From: Streptomyces cynarae
GTDB lineage: Bacteria > Actinomycetota > Actinomycetes > Streptomycetales > Streptomycetaceae
DNA: 64,000 nucleotides
Direction of reading: 5' to 3'
Assembly: GCF_025642135.1 (NCBI RefSeq)
Contig: NZ_CP106793.1
Span: forward strand, 1,595,001 to 1,659,000
Of this stretch, positions 8,329 to 19,265 are shown in pieces. Position 1 is the stretch's first letter; each line of letters opens with the position of its first letter. The notes under the pieces were generated by a model. That model was given only the letters and a program-made list of their open reading frames with translations. It was not told the DNA's origin and did not search any database. Both the position numbers and the translations under genes were made by a program.

Positions 8329-9515
8329 CGGACGACGTGGCGGTGCTCGGCGCGGGCATGCATCCGTGGGGCAAAGGGGGACGCGGCTTCGTCGCGTACG
8401 GGACGGTGGCCGCGCGGGCGGCGCTCATCGACGCGGGGATCGACTGGCGGGACGTCGGCTCGATCGTGGGCGCGGACACCGTGCGGGGTGGGTATCCCGG
8501 GTACGTGGCGGGGGCGACGTTCGCCAAGGCGCTCGGCTGGCAGGGGGCGCGGGTGACGAGCGTGTACGCGGCGTGCGCTTCGGGGGCGCAGGCGGTCGGC
8601 ACCGCACGGGCTCAGATCCTTGCGGGGCTCGCAGACGTGGTGCTGGTGGTCGGCGCCGACGCGGCCCCCAAGGGGTTCTTCCGCCCCGCGGGCGGTGACC
8701 GGCCCGACGATCCGGACTGGCTGCGGTTCCGGATCCTCGGGGCGACCAACCCGGCGTACTTCGGTCTGTACGCCCGCCGCCGGATGGCCGTCCACGGGGA
8801 CACGGTCGACGACTTCGCCCGGGTCAAGGTGAAGAACGCGGCCATGGGGGCACTCAATCCCCACGCCCGGTACCGCAAGCGGGTCACCGCCGATGAGGTC
8901 GCCGCCTCGGCGGTGGTGGCCGACCCGCTGCGGCTCCTCGACATCTGCGCGACCTCGGACGGCGGGGCGGCGCTCGTGCTGTCGAGTATGGAGTTCGCGC
9001 ACCGGCACGGTGCGGCGCGGCCGGTGCGTATCCGGGCGGTGTCCACGGTGACGCCGCGCTATCCCAATACCGTGCTGGACCTGCCCGACATCGCCACCGA
9101 CTCGGCTGTGGCGGTCGAGCCGGCATCCGAGACGTTCCGCGCGTCGATCGCGCGAGCCGCCTACGAGGAGGCGGCGATCGGGCCCGAGGACCTCTCCCTC
9201 GCCGAGGTCTACGACCTGTCCACCGCCCTGGAACTGCAGTGGTACGAAGACCTGGGCCTGTGCGCGCAGGGCGAGGGGGCCAAGCTGCTGAGAGAGGGAG
9301 CCACGGCGCTCGGCGGGCGCATACCGGTCAACGTGAGCGGCGGCCTCGCGTCCTTCGGCGAGGCCGTCCCGGCGCAGGCGATCGCCCAGGTGTGCGAGCT
9401 GACCTGGCAGTTGCGGGGTGAGGCGGGCGACCGCCAGGTGGCGGAGGCACGGATCGGGATCACCGCGAACCAGGGGCTGTTCGGACACGGGTCGGCGGTG
9501 ATCGCGATGCGGTGA
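8325..9515 (+). CDS. Thiolase-superfamily lipid-transfer-type protein
   Basis: A 396-residue thiolase-fold protein, the usual length for SCPx/lipid-transfer thiolases. The active-site cysteine is present (YAACASGAQAVG, about residue 85). The C-terminal motif reads NVSGGLASFGE rather than the GGHPxGxTG of biosynthetic thiolases, so the histidine of a classical thiolase is missing, as in the Ltp/SCPx branch. It may act as a thiolase or retro-aldolase on a CoA ester together with the preceding DUF35 protein, whose stop it overlaps by four bases. No acyl-CoA ligase or hydratase gene is adjacent, so the pathway cannot be named. Confidence 0.88.
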   Translation: MTDDVAVLGAGMHPWGKGGRGFVAYGTVAARAALIDAGIDWRDVGSIVGADTVRGGYPGYVAGATFAKALGWQGARVTSVYAACASGAQAVGTARAQILAGLADVVLVVGADAAPKGFFRPAGGDRPDDPDWLRFRILGATNPAYFGLYARRRMAVHGDTVDDFARVKVKNAAMGALNPHARYRKRVTADEVAASAVVADPLRLLDICATSDGGAALVLSSMEFAHRHGAARPVRIRAVSTVTPRYPNTVLDLPDIATDSAVAVEPASETFRASIARAAYEEAAIGPEDLSLAEVYDLSTALELQWYEDLGLCAQGEGAKLLREGATALGGRIPVNVSGGLASFGEAVPAQAIAQVCELTWQLRGEAGDRQVAEARIGITANQGLFGHGSAVIAMR

Positions 9516-9613
9516 CCCGGCGACACTCGTACGCTGTGTGACCACTCGGGGATGCTGTGTGAACAGGTCATGAACTGGGCCTCGGCGGGTGCCGAGGACG
9601 CCATCATGCTGCC

Positions 9614-11254
9614 GTGCCCTCCTGGACGGACAGCATCCGCTTCGCCTTCCAGCCGGTGGTCAATCTGACGACCGGAGGGGTGGCGGCACTGGAGATCCTC
9701 GCGCGCCCGGAAACCGGCGATGTCCTCGCGCAGGCTCGCCGGGACCCTGAACTCGACGGCGGTCTGGCCGCCTTGGCGGTCGGCGCGGCGGCGCGCAAGG
9801 AGACCCTCCTGCCGCTGCACGTCAACGTGTTCGCGGCGACGCTCGCCGATCTCGGCGGCCTCACGGCCCTGCGGCAGGCCGTGCGCCAGGCGGGGCGGCT
9901 GCCGTGGGAGGTCACGGTCGACGTCGGTCCGCCCTACACGCACGTACCGCACCGGGCCCTGTTGGACGCCGTGGGCGTGCTGCGGGGCGAGGGATTCCGG
10001 ATCTGCGCGGACGGAGTCGGCGACGGCGATGCACCGCTGCGCCTGCTGGCGGACATGGCGCCGGATCTGATGAAGCTCGACGCGTCCCTGCTGACGCGGT
10101 CGGCCGCGGTGCGGGCCATGGGGACGCTCTGCGAGCAGCTGGACGCGTTGCTGTCGGTCGAAGGGGTGGAGACCGAGAAGCAGTGTGCGGCGGCACGGGC
10201 GGCGGGCGCGCAGTTGGCGCAGGGTGATCTGTTCGCGCCGCCGTCCCGGCGGCCTGCCGTGGACGTATACGTTCCGATGATGGCCCCATCCGAGCCCGCG
10301 ACCCCGCGTAGCGGGCCGTCGGTGCGGCAGTTCCTGCGGCCCGCCGCGCTGCTGCCCGCGACGGCCTCGGCCGGTCAGGTGCGGGCGCTGCTCACCGGGT
10401 CACCGGAGGTGTCCGGAGTGCTGCTGGTGGACCGGGGCGGGGTGCCGGTCCGATCTGTGCACCGTTCGCGGTTCCTGCTGTCGATGTCGGGGCGGTACGG
10501 GCATGCGCTGTACGCCGACCGGCCCGCCGCGAAGCTGGGTGATCCGCCGCGCACGGTCGGCATCGGCGCCACGGCCTGGGAGGTGCTCGACGTGGTCGCG
10601 GACGGCGAGCGGGACCGCACCTCGGACGACGTGGCGGTGGTCGACCGGCAGGGGCGGTGCCTGGGCGTCGTACGGCTCGCGGACCTCGTACGGGCGCTGG
10701 CCGAGAGCCGGGTCGAGGAGGCGGCGGGGCTCAATCCGCTGACCCGGCTGCCCGGGTCGGACGCCATCACCGCTGAGGTGGACCGGCGGATCGCGGACGG
10801 ACGGGTGTTCGCGCTGAGCTGGCTGGACGTCGACCACTTCAAGCAGGTCAACGACGGGGCGGGGTTCGCCGCCGGTGACGAGCTCATTCGTGCGGTCGGG
10901 CGGGCGTTGCAGGGCGCGGCGTCGGGGAGCACGAGCGTGGGGCACATCGGCGGGGACGACTTCCTGGTGCTGGCCGATCCGGAGAGGCTCGATCCGCTGG
11001 CGGCGTCGGTGCTGGACTCCCCCTGGTCGGCGGGCGGGCGCACGGTCACGCTGTCGCTGGCCACGGTCCTGTGCGCACCCGGCAGCGTGACCGACCACCG
11101 TCAGGCGGCAGCGTGTCTCGCCCCCCTCAAGCAGGCCGCGAAGGCGCTGCGCGGCGCGAGTTGGGTCCTCGGCCGGGCCGGTCTGCCGGGCCACGAGATC
11201 CGCCGCGGCTCGCTCCCGGCTCCGACCCCCGCGGGCGTCCCGGGCGGCCGCTGA
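9614..11254 (+). CDS. EAL-CBS-GGDEF protein (c-di-GMP signalling, partly degenerate)
   Basis: A 546-residue cytoplasmic protein with an unusual order. An EAL phosphodiesterase-like domain (about 5-215) comes first, then a CBS pair (about 235-375), then a GGDEF diguanylate-cyclase domain (about 378-520). The EAL domain is worn: the signature reads ALEILARP, the DDFG metal motif is replaced by ADGVGDGD and the lElTE strand reads VTVDVGPP, although VEGVET is kept. The GGDEF site is [10 protein letters not shown] (about 443-452), close to consensus, with conserved FKQVND. It may therefore be a cyclase, or a GTP/c-di-GMP sensor, rather than a phosphodiesterase. The GTG at 9614 is the first usable start and has no strong ribosome binding site. 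No membrane segments. Confidence 0.88.
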   Translation: MPSWTDSIRFAFQPVVNLTTGGVAALEILARPETGDVLAQARRDPELDGGLAALAVGAAARKETLLPLHVNVFAATLADLGGLTALRQAVRQAGRLPWEVTVDVGPPYTHVPHRALLDAVGVLRGEGFRICADGVGDGDAPLRLLADMAPDLMKLDASLLTRSAAVRAMGTLCEQLDALLSVEGVETEKQCAAARAAGAQLAQGDLFAPPSRRPAVDVYVPMMAPSEPATPRSGPSVRQFLRPAALLPATASAGQVRALLTGSPEVSGVLLVDRGGVPVRSVHRSRFLLSMSGRYGHALYADRPAAKLGDPPRTVGIGATAWEVLDVVADGERDRTSDDVAVVDRQGRCLGVVRLADLVRALAESRVEEAAGLNPLTRLPGSDAITAEVDRRIADGRVFALSWLDVDHFKQVNDGAGFAAGDELIRAVGRALQGAASGSTSVGHIGGDDFLVLADPERLDPLAASVLDSPWSAGGRTVTLSLATVLCAPGSVTDHRQAAACLAPLKQAAKALRGASWVLGRAGLPGHEIRRGSLPAPTPAGVPGGR

Positions 11255-11321
11255 CACCACGCCGCGCCCGTCTGCTCTCCCCGCTCCTGCGGATGCCTGC
11301 CCACCGTTTACGTCACCTGCC

Positions 11322-11350
11322 TTGACGCTCCGTGGGTGCGGGAGAACACT
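11322..11350 (+). promoter_or_regulatory. Candidate promoter of glpF-glpK with nearby repeats
   Basis: The 337-base gap 11255-11591 has no gene. It holds TTGACG (11322-11327), a 17-base spacer and AACACT (11345-11350), a plausible vegetative promoter giving a leader of about 235 bases. Just downstream, ATTCGG occurs twice (11376-11381, 11386-11391), and CGCAT/ATGCG arms (11373-11377, 11394-11398) flank the pair. This could be an operator for a glycerol regulator. No GylR/IclR-type gene is adjacent. Confidence 0.4.
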
Positions 11351-11591
11351 TCCGGATGTCAGTCGGCATCGCCGCATTCGGGCGTATTCGGTCATGCGAC
11401 CCGAGGCCCACACCAGTACCAAGGGGTCGTCCCCCACAGGCGGTTCCGCTGCACAGGCACGCTCGTCGCGGACGCCGGGCGGGGTTCGGGACCCTCCCTG
11501 CCTTCGGCTGAAGTCGCCAAGGGAAACGCAACCCTGCACGGAGGACCGACACGGGGCCGGACGGACCCCGGGCGAGGGCCTAGGAGCCGCC

Positions 11592-12350
11592 ATGACGCAT
11601 GCAAGCATCTTCGTCGGCGAGTTGATCGGCACGGCCGTACTCATCCTGTTCGGCGCGGGAGTCTGCGCCGCCGTCACCCTGCACTACTCCAAGGCCAAAG
11701 GCGCGGGCTGGGTCGTCATCGCCTTCGGCTGGGGCTTCGGCGTCCTCGCGGGCGCCTACACCGCCGCCCCCAAGTCCGGCGGACACCTCAACCCGGCGGT
11801 GACCATCGGCCTCGCCATCGCCGGCATCACCAAGTGGGAAGACGTCCCGTACTACCTGCTGGGCCAGATGGCGGGCGCGATCCTCGGCGCCGTGCTGACC
11901 TGGCTCGTCTACTTCGCCCAGTTCCAGGCGAACGCCGACGAGGACAGGGCCCAGCCCACGCTCGGGATCTTCTCCACCGCCCCGGAGATCCGTAATCCGG
12001 TCGCCAACCTGATCACCGAGATCATCGCGACCGCGGGTCTGGTGCTGCCCATCCTGTTCTTCGGCAAGAACCTCGGCACCGGCATCGGCATCATCCCCGG
12101 CACGACGGCGTACGGCTCGGGCATCGGCATCCTGCTCGTCTCCCTGCTCGTCGTCGGCATCGGCCTCTCCCTCGGCGGGCCCACCGGATACGCGATCAAT
12201 CCCGCCCGGGACCTCGGCCCGCGCATCACCCACGCCTTGCTGCCGATCCCCAACAAGGGCGGGTCGGACTGGGGCTACGCGTGGATCCCGGTGGTAGGAC
12301 CGCTGATCGGCGGTGCGCTTTCGGCCCTTGTGTACAAAGCAGCCTTCTGA
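11592..12350 (+). CDS. glpF: Glycerol uptake facilitator (aquaglyceroporin)
   Basis: A 252-residue MIP-family channel that lets glycerol diffuse through the membrane. Both half-helix NPA boxes are intact ([10 protein letters not shown] near residue 67 and [11 protein letters not shown] near 202), and six hydrophobic helices are evident. The aspartate after the second NPAR (NPARD) is typical of glycerol facilitators rather than water-only aquaporins. The ATG at 11592 has TAGGAG upstream; the open frame extends to 11322 but contains the promoter region. Glycerol kinase follows after 21 bases, forming a classical facilitator-kinase operon that traps glycerol as glycerol 3-phosphate. Confidence 0.95.
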   Translation: MTHASIFVGELIGTAVLILFGAGVCAAVTLHYSKAKGAGWVVIAFGWGFGVLAGAYTAAPKSGGHLNPAVTIGLAIAGITKWEDVPYYLLGQMAGAILGAVLTWLVYFAQFQANADEDRAQPTLGIFSTAPEIRNPVANLITEIIATAGLVLPILFFGKNLGTGIGIIPGTTAYGSGIGILLVSLLVVGIGLSLGGPTGYAINPARDLGPRITHALLPIPNKGGSDWGYAWIPVVGPLIGGALSALVYKAAF

Positions 12351-12371
12351 CCCTTTGACGAAGGGGACGTC

Positions 12372-13892
12372 ATGACGGACCACGACCGCAAGTACGTCGC
12401 CGCTATCGACCAGGGCACCACATCCAGCCGCTGCATCGTCTTCGACCACAGCGGCGGGATCGTCGCCGTGGACCAGCGCGAACACCGCCAGATCTTCCCC
12501 AAGCCGGGCTGGGTGGAGCACGACGCCACGGAGATCTGGTCCAAGGTGCAGGCGGTGGTCGCGGGCGCCATCGCCAAGGCCGGGCTGCGCGCCGACCAGA
12601 TAGCCGCGCTCGGCATCACCAACCAGCGTGAGACCACGGTCCTGTGGGACCGCGCCACGGGCAAGCCGGTGCACAACGCGATCGTCTGGCAGGACACCCG
12701 GACGGCCGCGCTGTGCAACGAACTCGGCGGCCCCGATGGGCAGGACCGCTTCCGCGAGCAGACCGGGCTACCGCTCGCGAGTTACTTCTCCGGGCCCAAG
12801 GCGGCCTGGCTGCTGGACAACGTGCCCGGGCTCAGGGCACGGGCCGAGCGCGGCGAGATCGCGTTCGGCACCATCGACTCCTGGTTGATCTGGAACCTGA
12901 CCGGCGGCACCGACGGCGGACGGCACGTCACCGACGTCACCAACGCGGGGCGCACGATGCTGATGAATCTTCAGACGCTCCAGTGGGATCCCTCCATCCT
13001 GTCCGCAATGAACGTCCCGGAGGCGATCCTCCCGGAGATCAGGTCCTCCTCCGAGGTGTACGGGACCGCTGTCGGCCAACTCGCGGGCGTCCCCGTCGCC
13101 TCCGCGCTGGGCGACCAGCAGGCGGCGGTGTTCGGGCAGGCCTGCTACGACGTGGGGACGGCGAAGAACACCTACGGCACGGGCAGCTTCCTGCTGCTCA
13201 ACACCGGCAACCGGCCGGTGCCGTCGAAGAACGGGCTGTTGACGACCATGGGCTACAAGATCGGTGAGGAAGCGCCGGTCTACTGTCTGGAGGGGTCGAT
13301 CGCGATCACCGGTGCGCTCGTGCAGTGGTTCCGCGACCAGCTCGGCATCATCCGCACCGCGGACGAGATCGAGACGCTTGCGGCGAGCGTCGACGACAAC
13401 GGCGGGGCGTACATCGTGCCCGCCTTCTCCGGCCTGTTCGCCCCCTACTGGCGCTCCGACGCGCGCGGGGTGGTCACCGGGCTCACCCGCTACGTCACCA
13501 AGGCACACCTGGCGCGGGCGGTGCTGGAGGCGACGAGCTGGCAGACGCGTGAGGTCGTGGACGCCATGTACCAGGACTCCGGGGTGCCGATCACCACCCT
13601 GAAGGTCGACGGCGGCATGACGAAGAACAACCTGCTGATGCAGCACCAGGCGGACGTGCTCGGCGTGCCGGTGATCCGGCCGAAGGTCTCCGAGACGACC
13701 TGCCTGGGCGCCGCGTACGCGGCCGGTCTCGCGACCGGGGTGTGGAACGACCTCGACGAGCTCAAGTCGCACTGGCAGAAGGACGTCGAGTGGACGCCCG
13801 CCATGGAGGCGTCGGACCGCGACCGGGAGTACCGCAACTGGCGCAAGGCCGTGGAGAAGAGCTTCGGCTGGCAGGAGGACGAGGCGGACTGA
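12372..13892 (+). CDS. glpK: Glycerol kinase
   Basis: A 506-residue FGGY-family kinase that phosphorylates glycerol to glycerol 3-phosphate with ATP. The N-terminal phosphate-binding loop [12 protein letters not shown] (about 10-21), the substrate motif NQRETT near 86, the first FGGY signature ([12 protein letters not shown], about 270) and the second ([14 protein letters not shown], about 412) are all intact. The length is canonical. It has a good ribosome binding site (AAGGGGA), is 21 bases after glpF and surely co-transcribed. A tandem repeat and a hairpin terminator follow. No glycerol-3-phosphate dehydrogenase gene is linked, although a glycerophosphodiesterase occurs much further along. 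Confidence 0.96.
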   Translation: MTDHDRKYVAAIDQGTTSSRCIVFDHSGGIVAVDQREHRQIFPKPGWVEHDATEIWSKVQAVVAGAIAKAGLRADQIAALGITNQRETTVLWDRATGKPVHNAIVWQDTRTAALCNELGGPDGQDRFREQTGLPLASYFSGPKAAWLLDNVPGLRARAERGEIAFGTIDSWLIWNLTGGTDGGRHVTDVTNAGRTMLMNLQTLQWDPSILSAMNVPEAILPEIRSSSEVYGTAVGQLAGVPVASALGDQQAAVFGQACYDVGTAKNTYGTGSFLLLNTGNRPVPSKNGLLTTMGYKIGEEAPVYCLEGSIAITGALVQWFRDQLGIIRTADEIETLAASVDDNGGAYIVPAFSGLFAPYWRSDARGVVTGLTRYVTKAHLARAVLEATSWQTREVVDAMYQDSGVPITTLKVDGGMTKNNLLMQHQADVLGVPVIRPKVSETTCLGAAYAAGLATGVWNDLDELKSHWQKDVEWTPAMEASDRDREYRNWRKAVEKSFGWQEDEAD

Positions 13893-13903
13893 CCCGCACG
13901 TGA

Positions 13904-13965
13904 ACGCGCGCGTGCGTCTCCCATGAGCCACGCGCGCGTGCGTGTCGGCTGAGCCACGCGTGCGC
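13904..13965. repeat. Tandem repeat with 26-bp period downstream of glpK
   Basis: ACGCGCGCGTGCGT occurs at 13904-13917 and 13930-13943, and a shortened ACGCGTGCGC at 13956-13965, each starting exactly 26 bases after the last. The spacers before copies 2 and 3 both end in TGAGCC. The core is itself nearly palindromic. Confidence 0.75.
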
Positions 13966-13971
13966 TACGGC

Positions 13972-14003
13972 GGCTCGTACCCCGGTCGGCGGGGGTACGG
14001 GCC
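13972..14003. terminator. Bidirectional terminator between glpK and cvnD
   Basis: GGCTCGTACCCC (13972-13983) pairs with GGGGTACGGGCC (13992-14003) with one mismatch and an 8-base loop, between two convergent transcription units. Confidence 0.75.
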
Positions 14004-14023
14004 GCCCCTGCGTGTCCGCGGAA

Positions 14024-14609
14024 TCAGGTGGCAACGCTCGCGCGGCCGTCGGCCGTGTGTGTCCCGGCGTGCCGGACGACCTCGATCAGCACCTCCTTGA
14101 CGGACTCCCGCTCGCGGGCGTCACAGAGGACGACCGGTACGTCGTCGTCCAGGTCGAGGGCCTGCCGTATGTCCTCGGCCCGGTGGCGGGTCGCGCCGTC
14201 GAAGCAGTTGACGGCGACGGCGAATGGGATGGAGCGGCGCTCGAAGTAGTCGACCGCGGCGAAGCAGTCCTCCAGGCGGCGGGTGTCGACGAGGACGACG
14301 GCGCCCAGTGCACCGGTGGCCAGTTCGTCCCACAGGAACCAGAAGCGGTCCTGGCCGGGCGTCCCGAACAGGTAGAGGACCAGGTCCTCGCGGAGGGTGA
14401 TGCGGCCGAAGTCCATGGCGACGGTGGTGGTGTGCTTGCCCTCCACACCACGGGTGTCGTCCACCGGGCGGCCCGCCTCCGTGAGCACCTCCTCGGTGCG
14501 CAGCGGCCTGATCTCGCTTACCGCGCCGACGAGGGTCGTCTTGCCCACGCCGAAACCGCCGGCCACGAGGATCTTGAGCGTGACGGGCTCGACGGAAGGC
14601 TTGCCGCGC

Positions 14610-14629
<20 letters not shown>
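14024..14629 (-). CDS. cvnD: Conservon GTPase CvnD (MglA-like small GTPase)
   Basis: A 201-residue small GTPase. G1 is GGFGVGKTT (about 22-30), G3 is FGTPGQDRF (about 88) and the G4 position reads NCFD. This is the D component of a Streptomyces conservon, a membrane-associated complex of a kinase-like protein (A), a roadblock protein (B), a DUF742 protein (C) and this GTPase. Oddly, it is not next to cvnC: a 3.6-kb 5-oxoprolinase-type gene lies between them, and its last 20 bases overlap the start of cvnD. The ribosome binding site (GGAGAAGAGAACG) lies inside that gene, so translation is probably coupled. No cytochrome P450 gene of the kind seen beside some conservons is present. Confidence 0.93.
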
Positions 14630-18227
<3,598 letters not shown>

Positions 18228-18312
18228 GTCCGTCTCTCCGATCGCGCTGCTCGGATCCCTGCCCGCAGGTCGGTGATCGGCACGCTGCGGTGGGTGGCCG
18301 ACGATCACTTGG

Positions 18313-18318
18313 ATCATA
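18313..18318 (-). promoter_or_regulatory. Possible internal -10 element upstream of the 5-oxoprolinase gene
   Basis: On the minus strand, TATGAT lies 86 bases before the GTG at 18227, in the 192-base gap after cvnC. No good -35 hexamer lies 16-18 bases upstream. TGATC is directly repeated close by (TGATCCAAGTGATC). If active, it would separate expression of the oxoprolinase and cvnD from cvnABC. Confidence 0.3.
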
Positions 18319-18419
18319 TCGGGGCGGGGGTTACGGCGCCGGTCCGCGCGCGGAAGGGCACGTCGACGCCGCCCGCTGGGGTGCCCGCGCACTCGGCCGG
18401 AGCGCGCGGCACCACCGGA

Positions 18420-18815
18420 TCACAAGGCTCGCAGGCCGTTGATCACATCGCGCAGGACGCTCTCGTCCACCAGCTCGGCGGGCGGTACGGGACGGGAGAC
18501 GTGGACCAGTTCCTCATCCACCAGGTCGCCGACGAGGACCCGCACCACGCCGACGGGCAGATCGAGCTCGGCGGCGAGCTCGGCGACCGACTGGGGGGTG
18601 TCACGGCACCGTTCCACGATGTCCACGTGCTCCGGGGACAGCGACGGGTCCCTCTCGGGATCGTTCACGTGCGGCTCGGTGACGACCACCGCGATCAGGT
18701 CGAGGCGGTGCTGCACCTCGTGGCTGGTGCGGCCGCGCGTCATGGCGTACGGACGAACCACCGGTCCGGCCTCGTCGTCGAACCAGTGGCTGCTTCCCTG
18801 ACCGTCTGGGCTCAT
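18420..18815 (-). CDS. cvnC: Conservon protein CvnC (DUF742)
   Basis: A 131-residue DUF742 protein. The start of the domain (VVRPYAMTRGRT, about 19-30) and the winged-helix-like C-terminal half (SVAELAAELDLPVGVVRVLV) match CvnC proteins, small cytoplasmic partners in the conservon complex. It begins 9 bases after cvnB stops, so it is co-transcribed with cvnA and cvnB. In a normal conservon cvnD follows immediately; here a 192-base gap and the fused 5-oxoprolinase gene come next. The ATG at 18815 is used. Confidence 0.93.
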   Translation of the reverse strand: MSPDGQGSSHWFDDEAGPVVRPYAMTRGRTSHEVQHRLDLIAVVVTEPHVNDPERDPSLSPEHVDIVERCRDTPQSVAELAAELDLPVGVVRVLVGDLVDEELVHVSRPVPPAELVDESVLRDVINGLRAL

Positions 18816-18824
18816 ACCGTCCCA

Positions 18825-19265
18825 CTACCCGCCCGAGGGCAGATCGGTGCGCGGAGCGGACCCCAGATGCGTACCGACCCGTTTGACGAGAAGGGTCATC
18901 TCGTAGGCCACCTGCCCGACGTCGGAGTCGGCGTCCGACAGGACGGCGAGGCAACTGCCGTCGCCGGCGGCGGTGACGAACAGGAACGCCTCGTCGAGTT
19001 CGACGATGGTCTGGCGGACCCCGCCGGCGTCGAAGTGGCGGCCGACGCCCTTGGCGAGGCTGTGGAATCCGGAGGCGACCGCGGCCAGGTGTTCGCTGTC
19101 CTCCCGGCTCAGCTCCTTGGAGACCCCTGTGGGCAGACCGTCGCTGGAGAGCACGAGCGCCTTGCGGATGCTGGCGACGCGCTCCACCAGGTCGTCGAGG
19201 AGCCAGTTCAGCTCCCCCGACACCTTGTTGGTCGCGATGGGCCCTGCGGCCTTCGGTGCGGTCAT
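18825..19265 (-). CDS. cvnB: Conservon protein CvnB (roadblock/LC7)
   Basis: A 146-residue roadblock/LC7-domain protein (about 14-120, beginning LNWLLDDLVERVASIRKALV). In conservons the roadblock protein is thought to regulate or scaffold the CvnD GTPase, as roadblock proteins do for MglA-type GTPases. Its ATG overlaps the stop of cvnA (ATGA at 19262-19265), so the two are translationally coupled. No membrane segment. The assignment is firm from both sequence and position. Confidence 0.94.
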   Translation of the reverse strand: MTAPKAAGPIATNKVSGELNWLLDDLVERVASIRKALVLSSDGLPTGVSKELSREDSEHLAAVASGFHSLAKGVGRHFDAGGVRQTIVELDEAFLFVTAAGDGSCLAVLSDADSDVGQVAYEMTLLVKRVGTHLGSAPRTDLPSGG

